Positions 20,814-34,631 are shown, counted from the first letter of the stretch. The stretch: DNA of 64,000 nt from Serinus canaria (GCF_022539315.1 NC_066316.1:4355501-4419500), one strand, 5' to 3'. Numbers and translations are program-made. The notes: generated from the sequence alone by a model not told the origin.

Positions 20814-23800
20814 CTAGAAGGTAAAAGGAAGAATAAACACAATTATTACTGTAGATGGGAGCAGGGGAAATCAGAGCTTGTAAACTCCTCAGTCCTGGCC
20901 AGGGCATCACCACTCCCAGGCAGCAACGCTGCAATTTTTCCTCAAATTCCAGGGACAAAACCACTCCTTGCATCTTCCAGCCCATTTTCACCAGGATAAT
21001 GGAGGCAGGGGTGCCAAACCCATGGTGGAAAAACCAATATCCTGGATCTGAGCTAGACACATGGCCCCAGTTCCATTTGCCTTTCAAAGGATTTTTCCTG
21101 CTTACTTCCCTCATGTTTCCTCTCCAGGATATTCACTCACAAGCTCAGATTTGAGCTGTGAGCTAGTCAGTAAATCTCCTCCAGAAGGAAGTGGCATTGC
21201 TTTTCTTTGGTCAGTAAATCAGATAAAGAGTGAGAAAGTAACAGAGACTGACTACAATTTTTTCTTTATAGGAAAAAAATAGTAATTAAAAAATCAGCTA
21301 CACCAACATAACACAGTTATATGAAGGCCCAGTGCAACTGCAAAAATGCAATGAATGTGTTATCAGCATGCAGAATTCTGCTGTAAAACTGAATAAAATG
21401 AAGGGAACTTTGTTGTGCAGATGAGGATTACAGCTGAATAGCCTATTCAGTGTGCACTGGGATGTCACCAAAGGTACTCAGCCAAACAACTAATTGCCAT
21501 AATTTCCTTGTTTTCTGCAGTGAACGTAATTAAGTGGCCATGGAAATAGCTCAGGCAATATCCTTGTCCCAGCCTGCAATCAAGGTGAAGAGTTTTGGCC
21601 AGTGCCATGGTACGGTCCCTGGAAACACAGCCCGTGCCACAGGGGATGGTGGAGAGGGAAGCCATGCAGGAAGATGCCCTTTGGGACACACAAACCCTGA
21701 GACCACCGGCTTTGGCCTCTGTCAGCCTGGGTCTGTTCTCCTGAGGCTGGGGAATGATGCAGGATCAACCCACAGCTCAACAAGGAGGAGAATTTCCAGG
21801 AGACTCCCTCTGCTTTGGAGTATAAAAGGCCCCCCCAAAGAGGCCTAAATTGCAGCCTGTGCACACCCCATCCATCCCAAACGCTGCCAGTGCAAAGAGC
21901 CACAGCTGGAGCAGAAGAAACAGGAGAGATCTGCATGGTTGGCTGAAGCCTCCCAGAGATTCCTCACTCAGCAGGGACAACCCGGGATGCAGCCTTTAGC
22001 TGGCACCACCAATCATTAGGAGTGTAGAAAGCTGGACCTAAGGCTTGGCTGAACCTTGCAAAATAAAACACAGGGAGGAGGCAGTTCTGGGGCAGGAGGG
22101 AAGGTGGAGGCCCAGCTGCACCCCCAGCTCCAGCCCACGGCTCCTCTCAGCCCATGGCCACACCTGGAGCCCTGGAGCACTTCCCAGGCCTGCTCACCTG
22201 CACAAGGATGTTCCCAAGGCTCAGGAATGACTGTGACCATGGCCACTTCTCAGCAGCAGTGGCAGACCCCAGCCTGTTCCCTCTGCCTTAACACAGCCCT
22301 TCCCACTGCCTGAAGCAGTACCTGCACCACCACTGTTGCCTCAAACTACCAAGCAGGAAAGGATTCAGAAAGCTTTTTGTGCTCTCAGAAGCTCCAGTGC
22401 CATGGTTACAGAGCCAAAGCCATTCACCAGAGATGTTTTATGTAGAGGAAGAGGCGTCTGAGTCTGGTTTGTACAAGGTGTGGCTGTGCTTGCCACACTC
22501 CCCTGCATAGCCTCAGGATGAAGCACAGTGAGACATACCTTGCACTTTTATTGGGCTAACACAGATCCAGACAGTGAGGGGAGGGAAAGCAAGTACCAAA
22601 CCCAGAGTCTTCACACACATGTTACAGGAAAACTGGTTCTACATCAAAACCCTTCCTCTTTTCCAAGTGAAAATGACAGAATTCACTACAGAGAATGTGC
22701 TTAAGTGGTTTGACCTTTGAGCATCCAGGAACTGCAAGGTATTTACTAATCCTTAATTTGGTTAGGGAAGAAACTGAGCTAAACACTTAATCTTAGGACA
22801 AAAACAATTCCCAGCTTTATTTTTCTGTTTGGGAGAAGCTGGTTAACAGTGTGTGCAAACCAAATTACAACTGTCCTTTCATGCTGGCTGGATTCTTTCC
22901 CACTGTGCTCAGTGAGAGCATTGCATGCTATCAGTTTCATTCCAAACACTGCTGTGCAGAGGACATTATGCTGTAAGGTCTGGACTAAACAGCAGGATTA
23001 GGAATCAAACTGAGCAAGGTCAGGAAGATGGAGGTGTTGCTGTTATTGGTTGCTCTCATTCTGAGTTTCTCTAACAGACCTCCAAGGACTGTGGGTTTTC
23101 ACCAACAAAAATGACAATAAGTTTTGGAAAATGCAGGGTTTGTGTGATCGAAGTGAGAGGGCAAAGAGCAGCCCTGCTTCCCTGACTGCCATCCAAAATC
23201 CTGGACTCTGCTCCACAGGCTCCAGCATCTGAATCCCAGTTTCAAAAGAGAGGAAACAACTTCTGTTTATTCCACTGCACCACTAAATACACCATTTTTA
23301 TGGGACACTCACCTATGCTACCTTCTGCTTTCTTACCATTTGATGTTTCTTGTCTTGATTTTAAGCCTTCTGCATAAGATCTGCCTTCAAATTTCTCTGG
23401 GGTGCCATGGAGATGTCGGAATTTACCTAATGTTGACTAAAATAAATTCCAAAAACTGAAGAACATCAGCAAGTGGAGGCTGCATGGCAGTCCTCCTGGA
23501 ATATTTTTGGTGTGTGTAAGATTCTCCTGGAATACTTTTGGTGTTTGTAATTGTCTCAAAGTTTAGTGCATTGCGTTTACTCTTGTTTGCAGAAGAAGGT
23601 GTGGTGGAATGCACTGTTCAAACAGAACCTGCTGTCCTCCAGCCTCAGATAAGGAAGCTACAAAAAGAATGTGTGGTGGTGCAGACAGCTGCCAATGCCA
23701 GACACAATGATGCAAGGGCAGCTCCAGGAGGCTCCTGTCCTCTCCCCACCCCATAGCTGCCCCAGTCCTGTTTGCATTTTCCAAAACCTGGAGTGAAATA

Positions 23801-25121
23801 TGGAAATGAATGGTGCAACCACAGTCATGGGACTGCTCTGAGCTTCCTATTTGCTGATGAAAGTCAGATCTTGACAGGCAGACAGGCAGATTTAACCAGA
23901 GGTGACACAGCTGGTGTCTCAGCCCTCAAATAAAGGGTCATGTTGGTCTCAGCTATCCCTGTGTGAGGAATACCTGCCACCTGCAGTGTGGCTGAGGTGA
24001 GTGGTCTGGCAGACACAGAGAGGGGCTCAGAGCAAACTGCAGCTGGTGAACACCAGGATTTGTTACCCCATCCACACAGGCACTTGTGTGCACATCCCAG
24101 CTCCCCCACCCTCCCAGATGCACTCAGGCAGCTCCTCTCCTGTCTCCCTACACACACACACTACACACACTGCACTGGGCCATATGTTCCACTCATTAAC
24201 CAGAGTCTTAAGCCACAGAGCTCCACTAATAGGAGAGCTTGATGACAAGTGATTACCCAGCCTCCTGCAGCCTTGGGTCTTAGCTAAAGACTGGTATTTC
24301 TTTGAAAAGATTGCTCCAAATTAGGCAGTTAAGAGCATCACCATCATTTAAGGAACTGGAGGAGAAGCTGATACCCAGCCATTTCCTGGCACCCAATTTT
24401 CCTCTTGTGCAGCAGCATTTTCCACTACAAGGACTTTCTTACTCACCACTCCTTGTGCTGGTACCAAGGAGGTGCTCAGCACACCCAAAGAAAGAATCTG
24501 ACCCATTTATTTACATTGATTTTAGATATTCCCCTTACCAAAGAAAGCCCAAACCTTATCTATCTGAGTAAAATCAAGTACACTCATGGACGTTCCTCAG
24601 CAGTGGAGTGTAACAAACACACCTCCAGCTGCTCTCCAGCTGTTGTCCTGCACAACCCTGGCATGCTCTGGGAAGGGAGCAGGGATGTGCCAGGCCTGCA
24701 CAACTGCATCGCTGCAGGGTTTGTTAGTAGGGAAATGGGCCACTGCCCACAGGGCCCAGGTGTCCCAGCATATCTAACTCACCACCACCAAGGGATCTAA
24801 GGGGCTCAGGAACATTTTGTACTCTGTGCCTGTCAGATTTGGGAGCAGGGAACATGCTGCTGGAAGCACTCAGCATGTTACCAGCAAGGAACCTTTGAAG
24901 AAGACTTCCTTTGATTCCCTAGGAAGGCATTTTAGTGGTGTCTGGATCCAGCTGAAGCAATAGAGTTCTTTTTTTTTTTTTTCCTTTAATATATAAAAAG
25001 ACATTTTCAGTGCTGAACCCTCAGCACCCAGATTTCCTATACTGAAGTTGAGACAATGATTCACAAAACCCCACCCAAACCCAACCTAATCCCCCCTCAA
25101 TGGATACTGATAAGCACTTAC
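20814..25121 (-). other. SPTBN1: SPTBN1 intron, 4.3 kb
   Basis: No gene seen. It contains a 31-bp tandem duplication (23493-23554), a perfect TATAAAAGG on the plus strand at 21821-21829 with no supportable gene after it, a short (CA)n stretch near 24150-24174, and a T-run at 24969-24982. Confidence 0.8.
23493..23554. repeat. 31-bp tandem duplication, two diverged copies
   Basis: Copy 1 starts CTCCTGGAATATTTTTGGTG at 23493. Copy 2 starts CTCCTGGAATACTTTTGGTG at 23524. The period is 31, with a few substitutions between copies. It is intronic, with no other copies noticed. Confidence 0.85.
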
Positions 25122-25273
25122 AAGTCTCTCTCCTGAAAGCACTTCCAGGAGCTTGATGAGCATCCTCCCATCTCGAAGGTCAGTGTACAGGTCTGTAATC
25201 CGGCAGGACACACGAGCCAGGTGGGAATTCACCCACTTGGTGAAGGTCTTCTTCTGAACTGCCTCACGTTCAT
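25122..25273 (-). CDS. SPTBN1: SPTBN1 common second coding exon, start of CH1 (152 nt)
   Basis: Two bases of D50, then [20 protein letters not shown] through [11 protein letters not shown]; residues 50-100. The acceptor is CCCCACAG|AT and the donor [28 protein letters not shown] is the first actin-binding helix of CH1. It is the shared target of both alternative first exons, each of which ends in phase 1 and supplies the G of the D codon. Confidence 0.98.
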
Positions 25274-26825
25274 CTGTGGGGAAAACAACAGAATGTTACT
25301 CAAAATAAATCACAGCTCATGTTTCTATGTGAGAATGGGATGCTCAATCCTTTAAGATCAAATCAAAGGTATGGCTTGTCTTTTTGGGAGAATCATTGGT
25401 GAAATTAGGGCTTTTCATTGAAAACCCACCATTCTTCACCTGCTGAGTTCACCTGCTCTGGAACACATACAAATCTGCAACAGATTCCCCAAAATACCAC
25501 CAGTCCTTTTGGATTAAGACAAATATGATAGAGAGCAGAGACCAAAGCTTCCCACTGGCTTTTTCCCCTTCTCATGAAAATATTTATTTGCAGATTCAAC
25601 ATTTGTAACTGTATTTACACAATATCAACATGAATTTTTCCATAACTGCATGCCTGAGGTAGACAAGCATGTATATCAAGCCATAGAAAAATAGATTCTT
25701 TCAACCCTCCCTTCCCAGAGTCTTTCACAACAGTTTATAGAGGAAAACATTGGCTGTGAGAGCTCTCCTACTGCACAGCCTCACTGCAGTCCACATTAAT
25801 TCACAAACTCCTACCCAGCTCCAATCTGCTAAGCCCAGAGCTCTCAGACAGAAAACATTATACATCTCTGTGGTTACATTCTTCTGCCAAGGGCTTTGGA
25901 TGAAGCCTTGTTAGCCAAAAGTCATTTCACTAAGCTGGGAAATACTACAGACCAAATTTGTCAAAACACAGGTGCTCTGACTCGGCCTCTGGAAGCCACA
26001 GTTAGATGAATGGAAGCTCTGCTTTCCCAGGCAGACAGGATTCCAAGCCTCCCATCAGTCTCCTAAGTTGTTGGCATGTACAGAAACAGGGCATGAAGAC
26101 AGATTAATCCTAAACTGCAGCTCCCCCAGCACTGAAAGCTCCAAGAATGTTGCTTAAAACACAGAGAATATTCCAGATGTGGCTGCCCAGGAGTTTGGAG
26201 GATGCTGTCCTCCAAAAGAAGGATGTGCTCCCTTCCTGGCAGTGCAGCATGGTGGGGGCATGGTCCCAGCACGTTCATAACCCATCACTGCCTCCAGGAC
26301 CCTGGGGATAGCAGCACAAATCTGATCATGGTGATGTGGGATGACAAGGATGCTGAGTGTGAAGAGGACAGAAAGCTGGGGACCAAGAAAAATAAGAAAA
26401 GACAGTAAGAAGATAAATCAGATAACAGAATGGTGGTGAGTGGGAGGGAGAGCAGACCTGCACTGAGTGGTGGTTTGCACAACTGCGCAAACCCCACCCT
26501 AGGATTTCAGTTCCTCCCACTTATTTCTGAACTTGTTCTTCCTACCCATGTGGTTAGACATGACCAAATCTACTGCCCTGAAACTGCCTCATTTTTGACA
26601 GCTTTTACCTACCTGCCAAGGTGTGAAATTACAAATGTGGCTTGGAAAAATGTCAAAGCTGGGGTTAGTGACAAAACAATGTGCTTTGGGTGAACTGACA
26701 GTTTGTATTTTTGTGTTTGCCCTTACTCTGTATGGAGCAGAGGGTCCCTGAGGTAGAGGAAGAGAACAGGAGATCAGAAGGAACAGCAGTCACTCTCTAC
26801 TAGCTTTAAATACATTTTTAATGAA

Positions 26826-26851
26826 CTATTTATAGCAAGTGCCTGGGAATG
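26826..26851. promoter_or_regulatory. Candidate MEF2 / E-box / TEAD site cluster
   Basis: CTATTTATAG (26826-26835) is a perfect MEF2 consensus. CAAGTG (26836-26841) abuts it as an E-box. GGAATG (26846-26851) is the reverse complement of the TEAD core CATTCC. This trio is typical of muscle enhancers, but single-site matches are common and activity is only inferred. Confidence 0.35.
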
Positions 26852-27789
26852 CTGTATCTGCATATCTGCTTGTCTAGTAATCCATGCCTTTACTTGAAGT
26901 ATTTTTTTTAAATGAGTCACAGAAGAGAAACCTTGCAATAGTTGGTGCTTTTTAAAGAAAATTCCATCAGAAATTGTCTCCTTTCACCAGCTCATACAAG
27001 CTCCAGAACAGCTCAGCAAGTTTGTTTATTTAATCACTGTAGTCTCTATACAGAAGCACAGCATTCAGTGATCCCTGTGCTTACATTCATTCCAAAGAGA
27101 AATGCCAATGTACAGGACCATGAAAATAGAGTTGGATATACAAAATATTATGTAAAGCAAAAAGAGCTATCAAATACCATCTTAAAGCCAACCATTAAAA
27201 TATATTTGGTCAAAAATTATGGTTATCAATAATTCTCCCAATTTGGGGTCACAGAGAAAATAAAGAATGGGAAAAGAACATCCATGTGGCTTTAGTAAAA
27301 GGAGATGAAGAGTCAGGGCCTAATTTTCAACAGATGAAAGACACGATGTGGGAAATGCAGTGACACATCAAGTCATGTTGTGAAACCTTTGAAGCCATGG
27401 TATTAACTGACACCAGCTTGGGATCTTCTGGTGTCGAAAGCAAGTCAAGGAAGCCAACAGAGCAAGCAGCCCTTCCAGGACAGGGAAGAAGGTCCCTCCT
27501 GGGGACAGTATCCATGCGGCTCTGAGGCTGTTTTCCCAAAAAGCTTTCCCACCCCAGCACTTTCAGTGACCCCAAAGGAGGACAAAGTGCATTTTTCAGG
27601 CAGTGGGGACTCGGGCAAAAAACCCTGAGAAAGTTTGACTGACTTCTTGTCTTGAGTGTTGCCTCAGCATCCTGAAGAACAGCGACTCTCAGGAGAGAGG
27701 ATGGGAGTCCAGCCTGGCTGGGGGAGCTGATGGTGGTGCCCTGAGGAGGGTTTTCTTTACTCTAGAGTTCAAAGCCAGTTGCTGCCTCT

Positions 27790-28050
27790 CCCCTTCTGCC
27801 TTCCCGTTTCCTCAGCCTTCGGGCGGCCTCGATTTCCTGTTTACAGCGAGCGGCTGCAGGGCCCGCTCGGTTTCTCTGGCTCCCGCCCCCGCCCCAGCTC
27901 TTGCCCGAGCTCCTCTCACCTGATCCCCACCCATCCTCTGTGGAACCGGCTCCTCCCTGCAGGCTCCGCCACTTCAAAATAGCGTGAAAGTCTCTGCCGG
28001 GACCACAGCTGTGCTGGTTCCAGCGCTAACTCCTCGTGCTGAGCCTACAG
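27790..28050 (-). promoter_or_regulatory. Intronic CpG island with minus-strand splice donor; candidate third promoter/first exon
   Basis: About 18 CpG dinucleotides lie in roughly 260 bp, against very few in the surrounding intron. On the gene strand GATCAG|GTGAGAGG gives a strong donor with exon end at 27920. The frame that would reach the common exon in phase 1 is open from a TAG at 28026-28028 to this donor but has no ATG (the apparent start at 27977 is TTG). A product would therefore need a non-coding exon or a non-AUG start. A promoter for an unrelated or antisense transcript is equally possible. Confidence 0.45.
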
Positions 28051-31000
28051 TCAGCTTTTCACGTGAGCTCCAGCAACTCCAATGCTGGAGCCATTCATGG
28101 CTTTTCACTTTCTTTCCATTTCTCCTCTGATTTACAGCAAGCAGGGCCCAAAGCAGGGACATCCCTGATTGTCTGGGTGCAGCCCCATGGGAAAACCCAC
28201 ACAAGGCACCACACAAGGGCCAGGCCACAGATGCCACTGCCAACTTTTGGGGACAACCAACAACTTATGTCAGAAAAATGCCACTGAGAGACACAGCAGC
28301 TCTTTCAGGCTCCTAATGGGGCAGTCACCCAGGAAGGCCAGGCTTTATCCTGCTCTTGGCACAGGCAGAGCACAGCTCCAATTCCCCACTGACACTCTCA
28401 GCCAGAGAAGCCCCTGGAGGGAGAAGGCACAGCCCTTCTTACCCCGCATCACTTCACTCCTCTTGCACTCCCACAACGTGGGAAAGCAAACCAAGCCCAT
28501 TTGGAAACTGTTGTGACTGGGATTGGTCATGTTAAAACCTCTCCTGATTATTTCTACATGGTGTTTCACAATGACAGTTTTTGCAATGCCTTTATCAACC
28601 CTTTCTAACTGATAAACTAGGGTTTCAGGTTAAAGCACACACAGAATTAAAACCAAGGAATTTTGGTTATATGTTTCAGATAAAGAAAGATAGGTACAGA
28701 AATGTGGTGCTTAGAGCCCTGACAATTTGGTTAAGCAAACATCACAACTGTTTCTCTCTTAATGTGCAAAAACCTCCACAGCAAGCACCAGGTGCATCCA
28801 TGAATGGTGACTCCAAGGATTTAACATCAGCCACGGGCCTTGAGTGCTATTTACAAACCTCATGTGATGGTTTTGACAAATGTCCTTCATATTTTCAAAA
28901 ATATAGTTATGGATTTTGAAGATTAATTAAAATGAGAGGATATGGGTGGAGCTCCAAGTGTCCTACAGCTTGTGAAAACATTTGTTTCCCAAGGGTAAAA
29001 AGAAATGAGCAACATGTAAAACATGCAGAGCAGGAAAACGGAAGCTGCTCTCCGAGCAGTATCAATAATAGAGAATCCAACTTATCTTGGAGCAACACTG
29101 GGAAGGAAATTTCCTTTATGCGGAAGGCCCCATGACAATGCTACCCCCAGACAGGGGCTTGCAAACTCCAGCACTGTGATTGTGATGCATCAAGGACTGA
29201 CTTTGTTTAGGAGTTTAGTAAATAAACCAGAGCTGGTACAGTGAAAGCATAAACTGAACTGGACAGGATCACAAACAGGCATCTAACCCCTTCCTCGCTT
29301 GAGGGGAGACCATTCTTCCTCCACTAATTTGATGAGAAAAAATCTGACAAAAATGCAGTCCACTTTCTGAAAGCCCAGAGCTCAGTTACTGAGTCCCCAG
29401 TGTGGGACAGTGAGAGGGGGGTCACATAAACACCCCCCTTGTTACACACTCAGCTCTGCTGGGTGAACTCAATAGGGCTGTGCCAGAAGAATGGTGAATT
29501 TGTTTTAACAACTGTTCTGGGAAAGGCAGGGCTGCAGGAGCTGGCTGAGAGCAGCCTGGGCCCCGTGACCCTGGGTACTCCCACATGCCAGCAGTCCTTC
29601 TGGGCCCCAGGGCTTTCACTGACCACAGCCATGGCAGAGGTTACCTCTTACCTGCCTGCTAAAACCAGACACCCTGATCGCTTCCATACCGGTCCAACCA
29701 CATTTCCAGCACTCTGACCTTGAACCCCTCTCACATGGAGTGGTAAATCTGTTTAGGCCATGCTGCTGCCAGCCCTGCTCAGGAAAATGACTTTGGGTGT
29801 GTGACAGCTCCCACCAGCCCCTGGACAGGGGCAGAAGCCTCCATGCAGCAAAGGGGGTGCTCTCAAAGGAGCCCAAACAATGTAACTGGAGCACAAAAAG
29901 GAGACAGTCTGGGTCTGTTGCTGGGCTCTCAGGCCCTCAGGACAGCCCAGCCATCAGTGGCACCAGCAGCCTCCCTGCTGAGCCCAGCCCAAGGGCAGCT
30001 GCTCTTGGCACTGGCACTGTTCATGGATCCCTGCAATACCTCAAGCAAGACAAATTACGTATGACTTTTAATCCCTAACTCCAAAAGCTCCATCTCCTGC
30101 AGGTTTCCATCTTACACTTCCATGCTGGAAGTAATTTCTCCAGCTTAAAATGATTATTTTTTTATTATATCATCCAGTGTGTGTCCTACATGAAGCACTG
30201 CAACATCCACTGACTCACAGATCAGCTGAGTGCTGTTCTAAGCACAGCATTTCTGCTGATATCCACTATCCACAGCTTCCCAGAATTTCCCAGATGATAT
30301 CCTCATTTCACAGAGCTCAGAGAAAATAGAGCTTCCTTTCACAGGACAACATTCCCATTGCTGTTGGTGTTCAGGGTGCAAGATATTCACCCTATGCTTT
30401 CTCACAGATCCAAGGATGTGGAGTGAAATAGCCAGTAATATTCACAGCTTCACAAATTCCAGCTGTGCTTTGAGGTTTTTCAGTTGAGAAAAATTGTGAG
30501 GGAAGGGCAGATCAGCTACTGGGACCAGAATGTGGTGATCAAATAAGATTTTATCAGTAAACAACACAAACAGATGTGCTGTGAAACCTTCCCTGTTCGC
30601 TGGAGTAAGCAAAGAGCGACAGAGAACATGAAATGGCTCTGACATGGGTCCAGCCTCTGATATTCCAGGCAGGCTCGAGTGGAACAGCCTGGCCCTGAGG
30701 CAGGCAGAGCCCTCAGCACGTCTGACACAGCTCCTTTGGTCACCACTCCAGCAGCACCTTGACAAACAGAGCTGGTGGCTCCTGCTCCTTAGATTCCCTG
30801 TCCAAAGCGAGGGCTGTGTGCTCAGAGACAGCTGGTAACTGGCAGTGCCCCTGGGCTGTGCCCCAGGCTGGGGAAGGAGGCTGAGGCTGGGTTTGTGTGC
30901 TCCTCACAGCCCAGCAGGACCCCACCCTGGGGAGAGACCCCTGTGGGACTGCAGCCTGTGCGGTGTGTAGCTATGCAAAGCACTGAACTGATGCAGCACT

Positions 31001-34000
31001 AAAAATAGCCCAGAGGGTAAAATGCACCGCAGTGTATCCACTGAGGAGAGAAACATGTGGCTTGGGTAAACACTCCCGAAATGATGGCCTTTCCACATGG
31101 CCTCACACATGCTGTGTTCATCCTTGGGCATCAGGAAGCCCAGAGAACAATGCACAAGCATGCACAGCCAGGCACAGATAGTCTAAATGGAAATATATTG
31201 GAATTGATCTATGGGGAAGAAAATGAAGGAAGGAGGAAAGATGTCTATTAGCTATTAGTAGAGAAAATGAAATTTTCTCCTAACATTCAAGTTTCTTTTA
31301 ATATTCAGGTGTCATATAGCAATAAACTGAGCAGGGGATGCTGCTTTTCTCCAGCTGCAGATGACAGGTTAAGACTGAAAATTTGGATTGATAAAAATGA
31401 AAGAAACAGAGTTTAATGTAGAAAACACAAGTCCATAGTACACACATGCAGGAACAAGGAAAAAACCTGCAAACAAAACCTGCAGGAAGTCAAATTTACA
31501 CATGACACACAGAGAACATGATCCACGTTGGTCCAGTGCTTAGAAAAATGCATCTCCTTCACTTTAATCTTGCTGACAGTTTACCGTGGAGGAATGGGAG
31601 TGGAGCAGCTGATCATTCTCATGCAAATAGATGCATTTGTTAATGGTTATTTTATGGCACAAAGTGATCTGTGGAGTGATTTCCAATCCAAACCGGTGAG
31701 ATCACTCCAGAGGTTTTACATGCTCCAGCATGACTTACACAAGAACTTGAATGCAAATGTTAAAGATGACAAAGCAGTGAAGGGATTTTGTTTGTGCTGT
31801 GTTTAGCTGGTGATTTCATTAGGAGCAAAATCTTTGCTGCATGGAGACAATTGTGGAGAAATCAGGGGTGTGTTCAGCAATCCTTTTACTTTTACTAGGA
31901 AGCACCAGCCAGCTGCTAAATCCTATTAAATATCTACCCTTCCCTAATAAATGTTACAGCATGTGACCACTTTCACTGCTGAAAATCCTCTGGAAAAGAA
32001 AAAAGGGAAAGCTACAGAATGCAGCATGTGGAACAAACAATTCTTCTGCTTTCTCTCTTTGATGGCACTAAACCTCCTCCAATGGCATGATGCACAGAAC
32101 AATGTCCAGGAGCCAGTCAAGCATTGCAGGGTGTGGAAGGGCAGATCCTTTCAAGGTCTTTATTTTTACACAAAGTTTATGGCATTTTGCTGTCAGCAAC
32201 ACAAAAATGAACCTTCCATAAGCCAGATGCAGATTCATGTACAGGAATGATTATGTTCATCTCCAAAAAGTTATTGTAAAGCCTCCCACAGCAAATAAAC
32301 ATAAAAGTCACCTGGGCTTAACAGATTAAACTGGTGGAAGAACTCAGCTTTTGATTTATAGTTTTTGTTTCAGTTCAGAAGATAAGATAACATATTTAAG
32401 CAGATTTAGAGCAGTAGGTGCCCAGATCTCCCTGCATTGGTGATGGCTGTGTGAGCTGCTGGTTTAACTTCAGGGGACTGGAATACAAACAAGTGTAACC
32501 ATCTCCCACAACATGCCCAGCTCCCTCTGTGGAGAGCACCCATCACAGGGCCCATTACAGCAACAGCAGCCACTCAGCTGCTCTTCTGATTCTCCAGGAA
32601 CCCCAGCAACTGCTGGTTCTTCTGTATGAAATGCAAAGCAGCTACAGAAACACCAGCAGGTGTGCTGGACCAAATAAACTCCTCCTCCTACTTTAAGTAT
32701 CCTGTGATTCTATGAATTCCAGCAAGAATAGGCCAGAAGAGTGCACTGCCAGTATTCCTATGGAATCCCACTGAGGGATTTCAGAGGGCTGTGGGATCTC
32801 TTCTTTCATCTGAGGCACAAGTTGAGACATTACATGGAGAGCAAAGTCAAAGCTGTAGAATATTTTGACCATGTTTCTGTAAAAACTCACTGCAATCAGA
32901 ATTAAGAATAGATGAAAGGAAGCCAGACCTTTGTTGGTTTCATGTTTAAATCTAATTTCACCTTAATGACAAAGAAGCATGAATAGAAAATAAAGAAATC
33001 TACAATGACTGCATTTAATCCTTTCAAAATATTAAATCTCTGTGCTAAGAGATGTTATCATTATAATTAATTGCTGCTAAATTATAATTTTCATTATCAC
33101 AGAAATATTCTAAATGGAAGAACATGTATTTAAATAACCACTGCGTTGATCAGGGATTAATAAGAGCTGAATTCATAGCCTCGCTGAACAATGTGCTTAG
33201 TTCCTGCAGTTTCCATGGCTACACAATAATTTACTGCTGTTAACTGTGTGCCACATTGTAGAGTCAGGTGCACCAGACTGTGCTGACAGGATGCTGAATA
33301 AAAGCAGCAGCACCATAGGTAAGCCAGACCACAGCTCAGCAAACTAAATCCCAAAGGTGGAGACTGAATGAGTAACAGCAATAAAAATACTGCAGGATAC
33401 AATAAAAATCACTTGTATAACTGAAGCAAACTTGATATTTATAAAATGCCTTTATTTCTAAAAAGGGAGTTTAAAAATGCATTTATTTTAATGAGATTTG
33501 ATACAAACTGCTAATAATAAGCATTAGAGGGAAAAATCCCTAATCTTCTCTGGCTCTAATCTGCAAACCCATCATGCAAAGCTCCCAAGAAACTCCAAGA
33601 GTTGGAGTCTTTTGAAATTGGCAGAACTGGCACCTTCACCTGTTTTCTTGCTAAAGAAAAGCTCCAGAGAACTGAACCATGATCTCAACTTAAACACACA
33701 TTCCAGCTTGTCACTCTGTATAGTAAAGGAGTTCTTTAAGAAATCCATGTGGCAATTAAAGAAATAACAATAAGAAGAAATCTTTCTTTCCATGCCACAC
33801 CTACTTTTTTGGGACTTCTGAGGCACAAACAAGTTGCACATGCATTCTAGTTCCTCACCTCAAAATTTTCTTACCTGCCTGTTTGATTCCAAGCCAAAGG
33901 TCATTTACTGATCTGCTTTTGTGGGACAATGTGACATGTTTAAGCAAAATCATTTTAGCCTTTGGAATTATGCAAGAGTGGGGAAAAGAAATCCCTTTCC

Positions 34001-34631
34001 AGCACAGTATTTCCTGCCCAGGTAATAACTTTCAAAGCAGTACCAGAAATAACCCCTTTGTTTGAAACCCTCTAAAGTCTCTCTGAGATTTAAAAGGTGA
34101 TGCAAATTTGAAGAAATTAGGGTAAAATTATACTTTTAATACCTTAAATGTGTATCTTCATCCAGAAACATCACTTGTTTCTTGTTTTTCTAGTCTTAAA
34201 AGTGGACTTGTGAGTTGTACTGATTGTTCAAGGCCTTGACTGCAGCAATTGGAAGGCCCTACATAGGTACAAAGGTGTGGCTCCTGTGGAAGGGGTCCAG
34301 GAGAGCTCCCAAGTATCTGCCTTCACTTTCTTTCATTTTTAGCACAATGAGAAAATGATAAAAGCACTCAAAGACTCCTGATCACTGTCATTTCACTGAT
34401 GCCTCCTCAGCCATGTTGCACATCATCTCCATATTCTGGGCTTTCCCCCCTCAAAATGTGAATTGGTGATGTGGTGTTTTCTTTAAAAACCCCAAAAACC
34501 AGAATAAAGCCCCAAACAGACTATGAGGTAATAGCAATAAATAAAGGGAAAGCAGCATCTGAATGTTCAGTGTCTAATTAACATTCCCAGTTGTCTGTTT
34601 GTGTAACAGCAACATCATTAGAACATAGTTC

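Noticed and set aside
21821..21829. Perfect TATAAAAGG on the plus strand
   Set aside because: No CpG island, and the next ATG downstream opens a 3-codon frame; probably chance within a GC-rich intron patch.
24150..24174. Short CA repeat
   Set aside because: Too short and interrupted to call a microsatellite of interest.
27762..27977. Apparent 71-residue protein starting MKWRSLQ
   Set aside because: The first codon is TTG, not ATG, and there is no ATG back to the upstream TAG. It is kept only as part of the CpG-island finding.
32696..32720. TGATTCTATGAATTCC, resembling a CR1 3' end
   Set aside because: Only about 12 bases match the CR1 terminal repeat and no CR1 body adjoins it.
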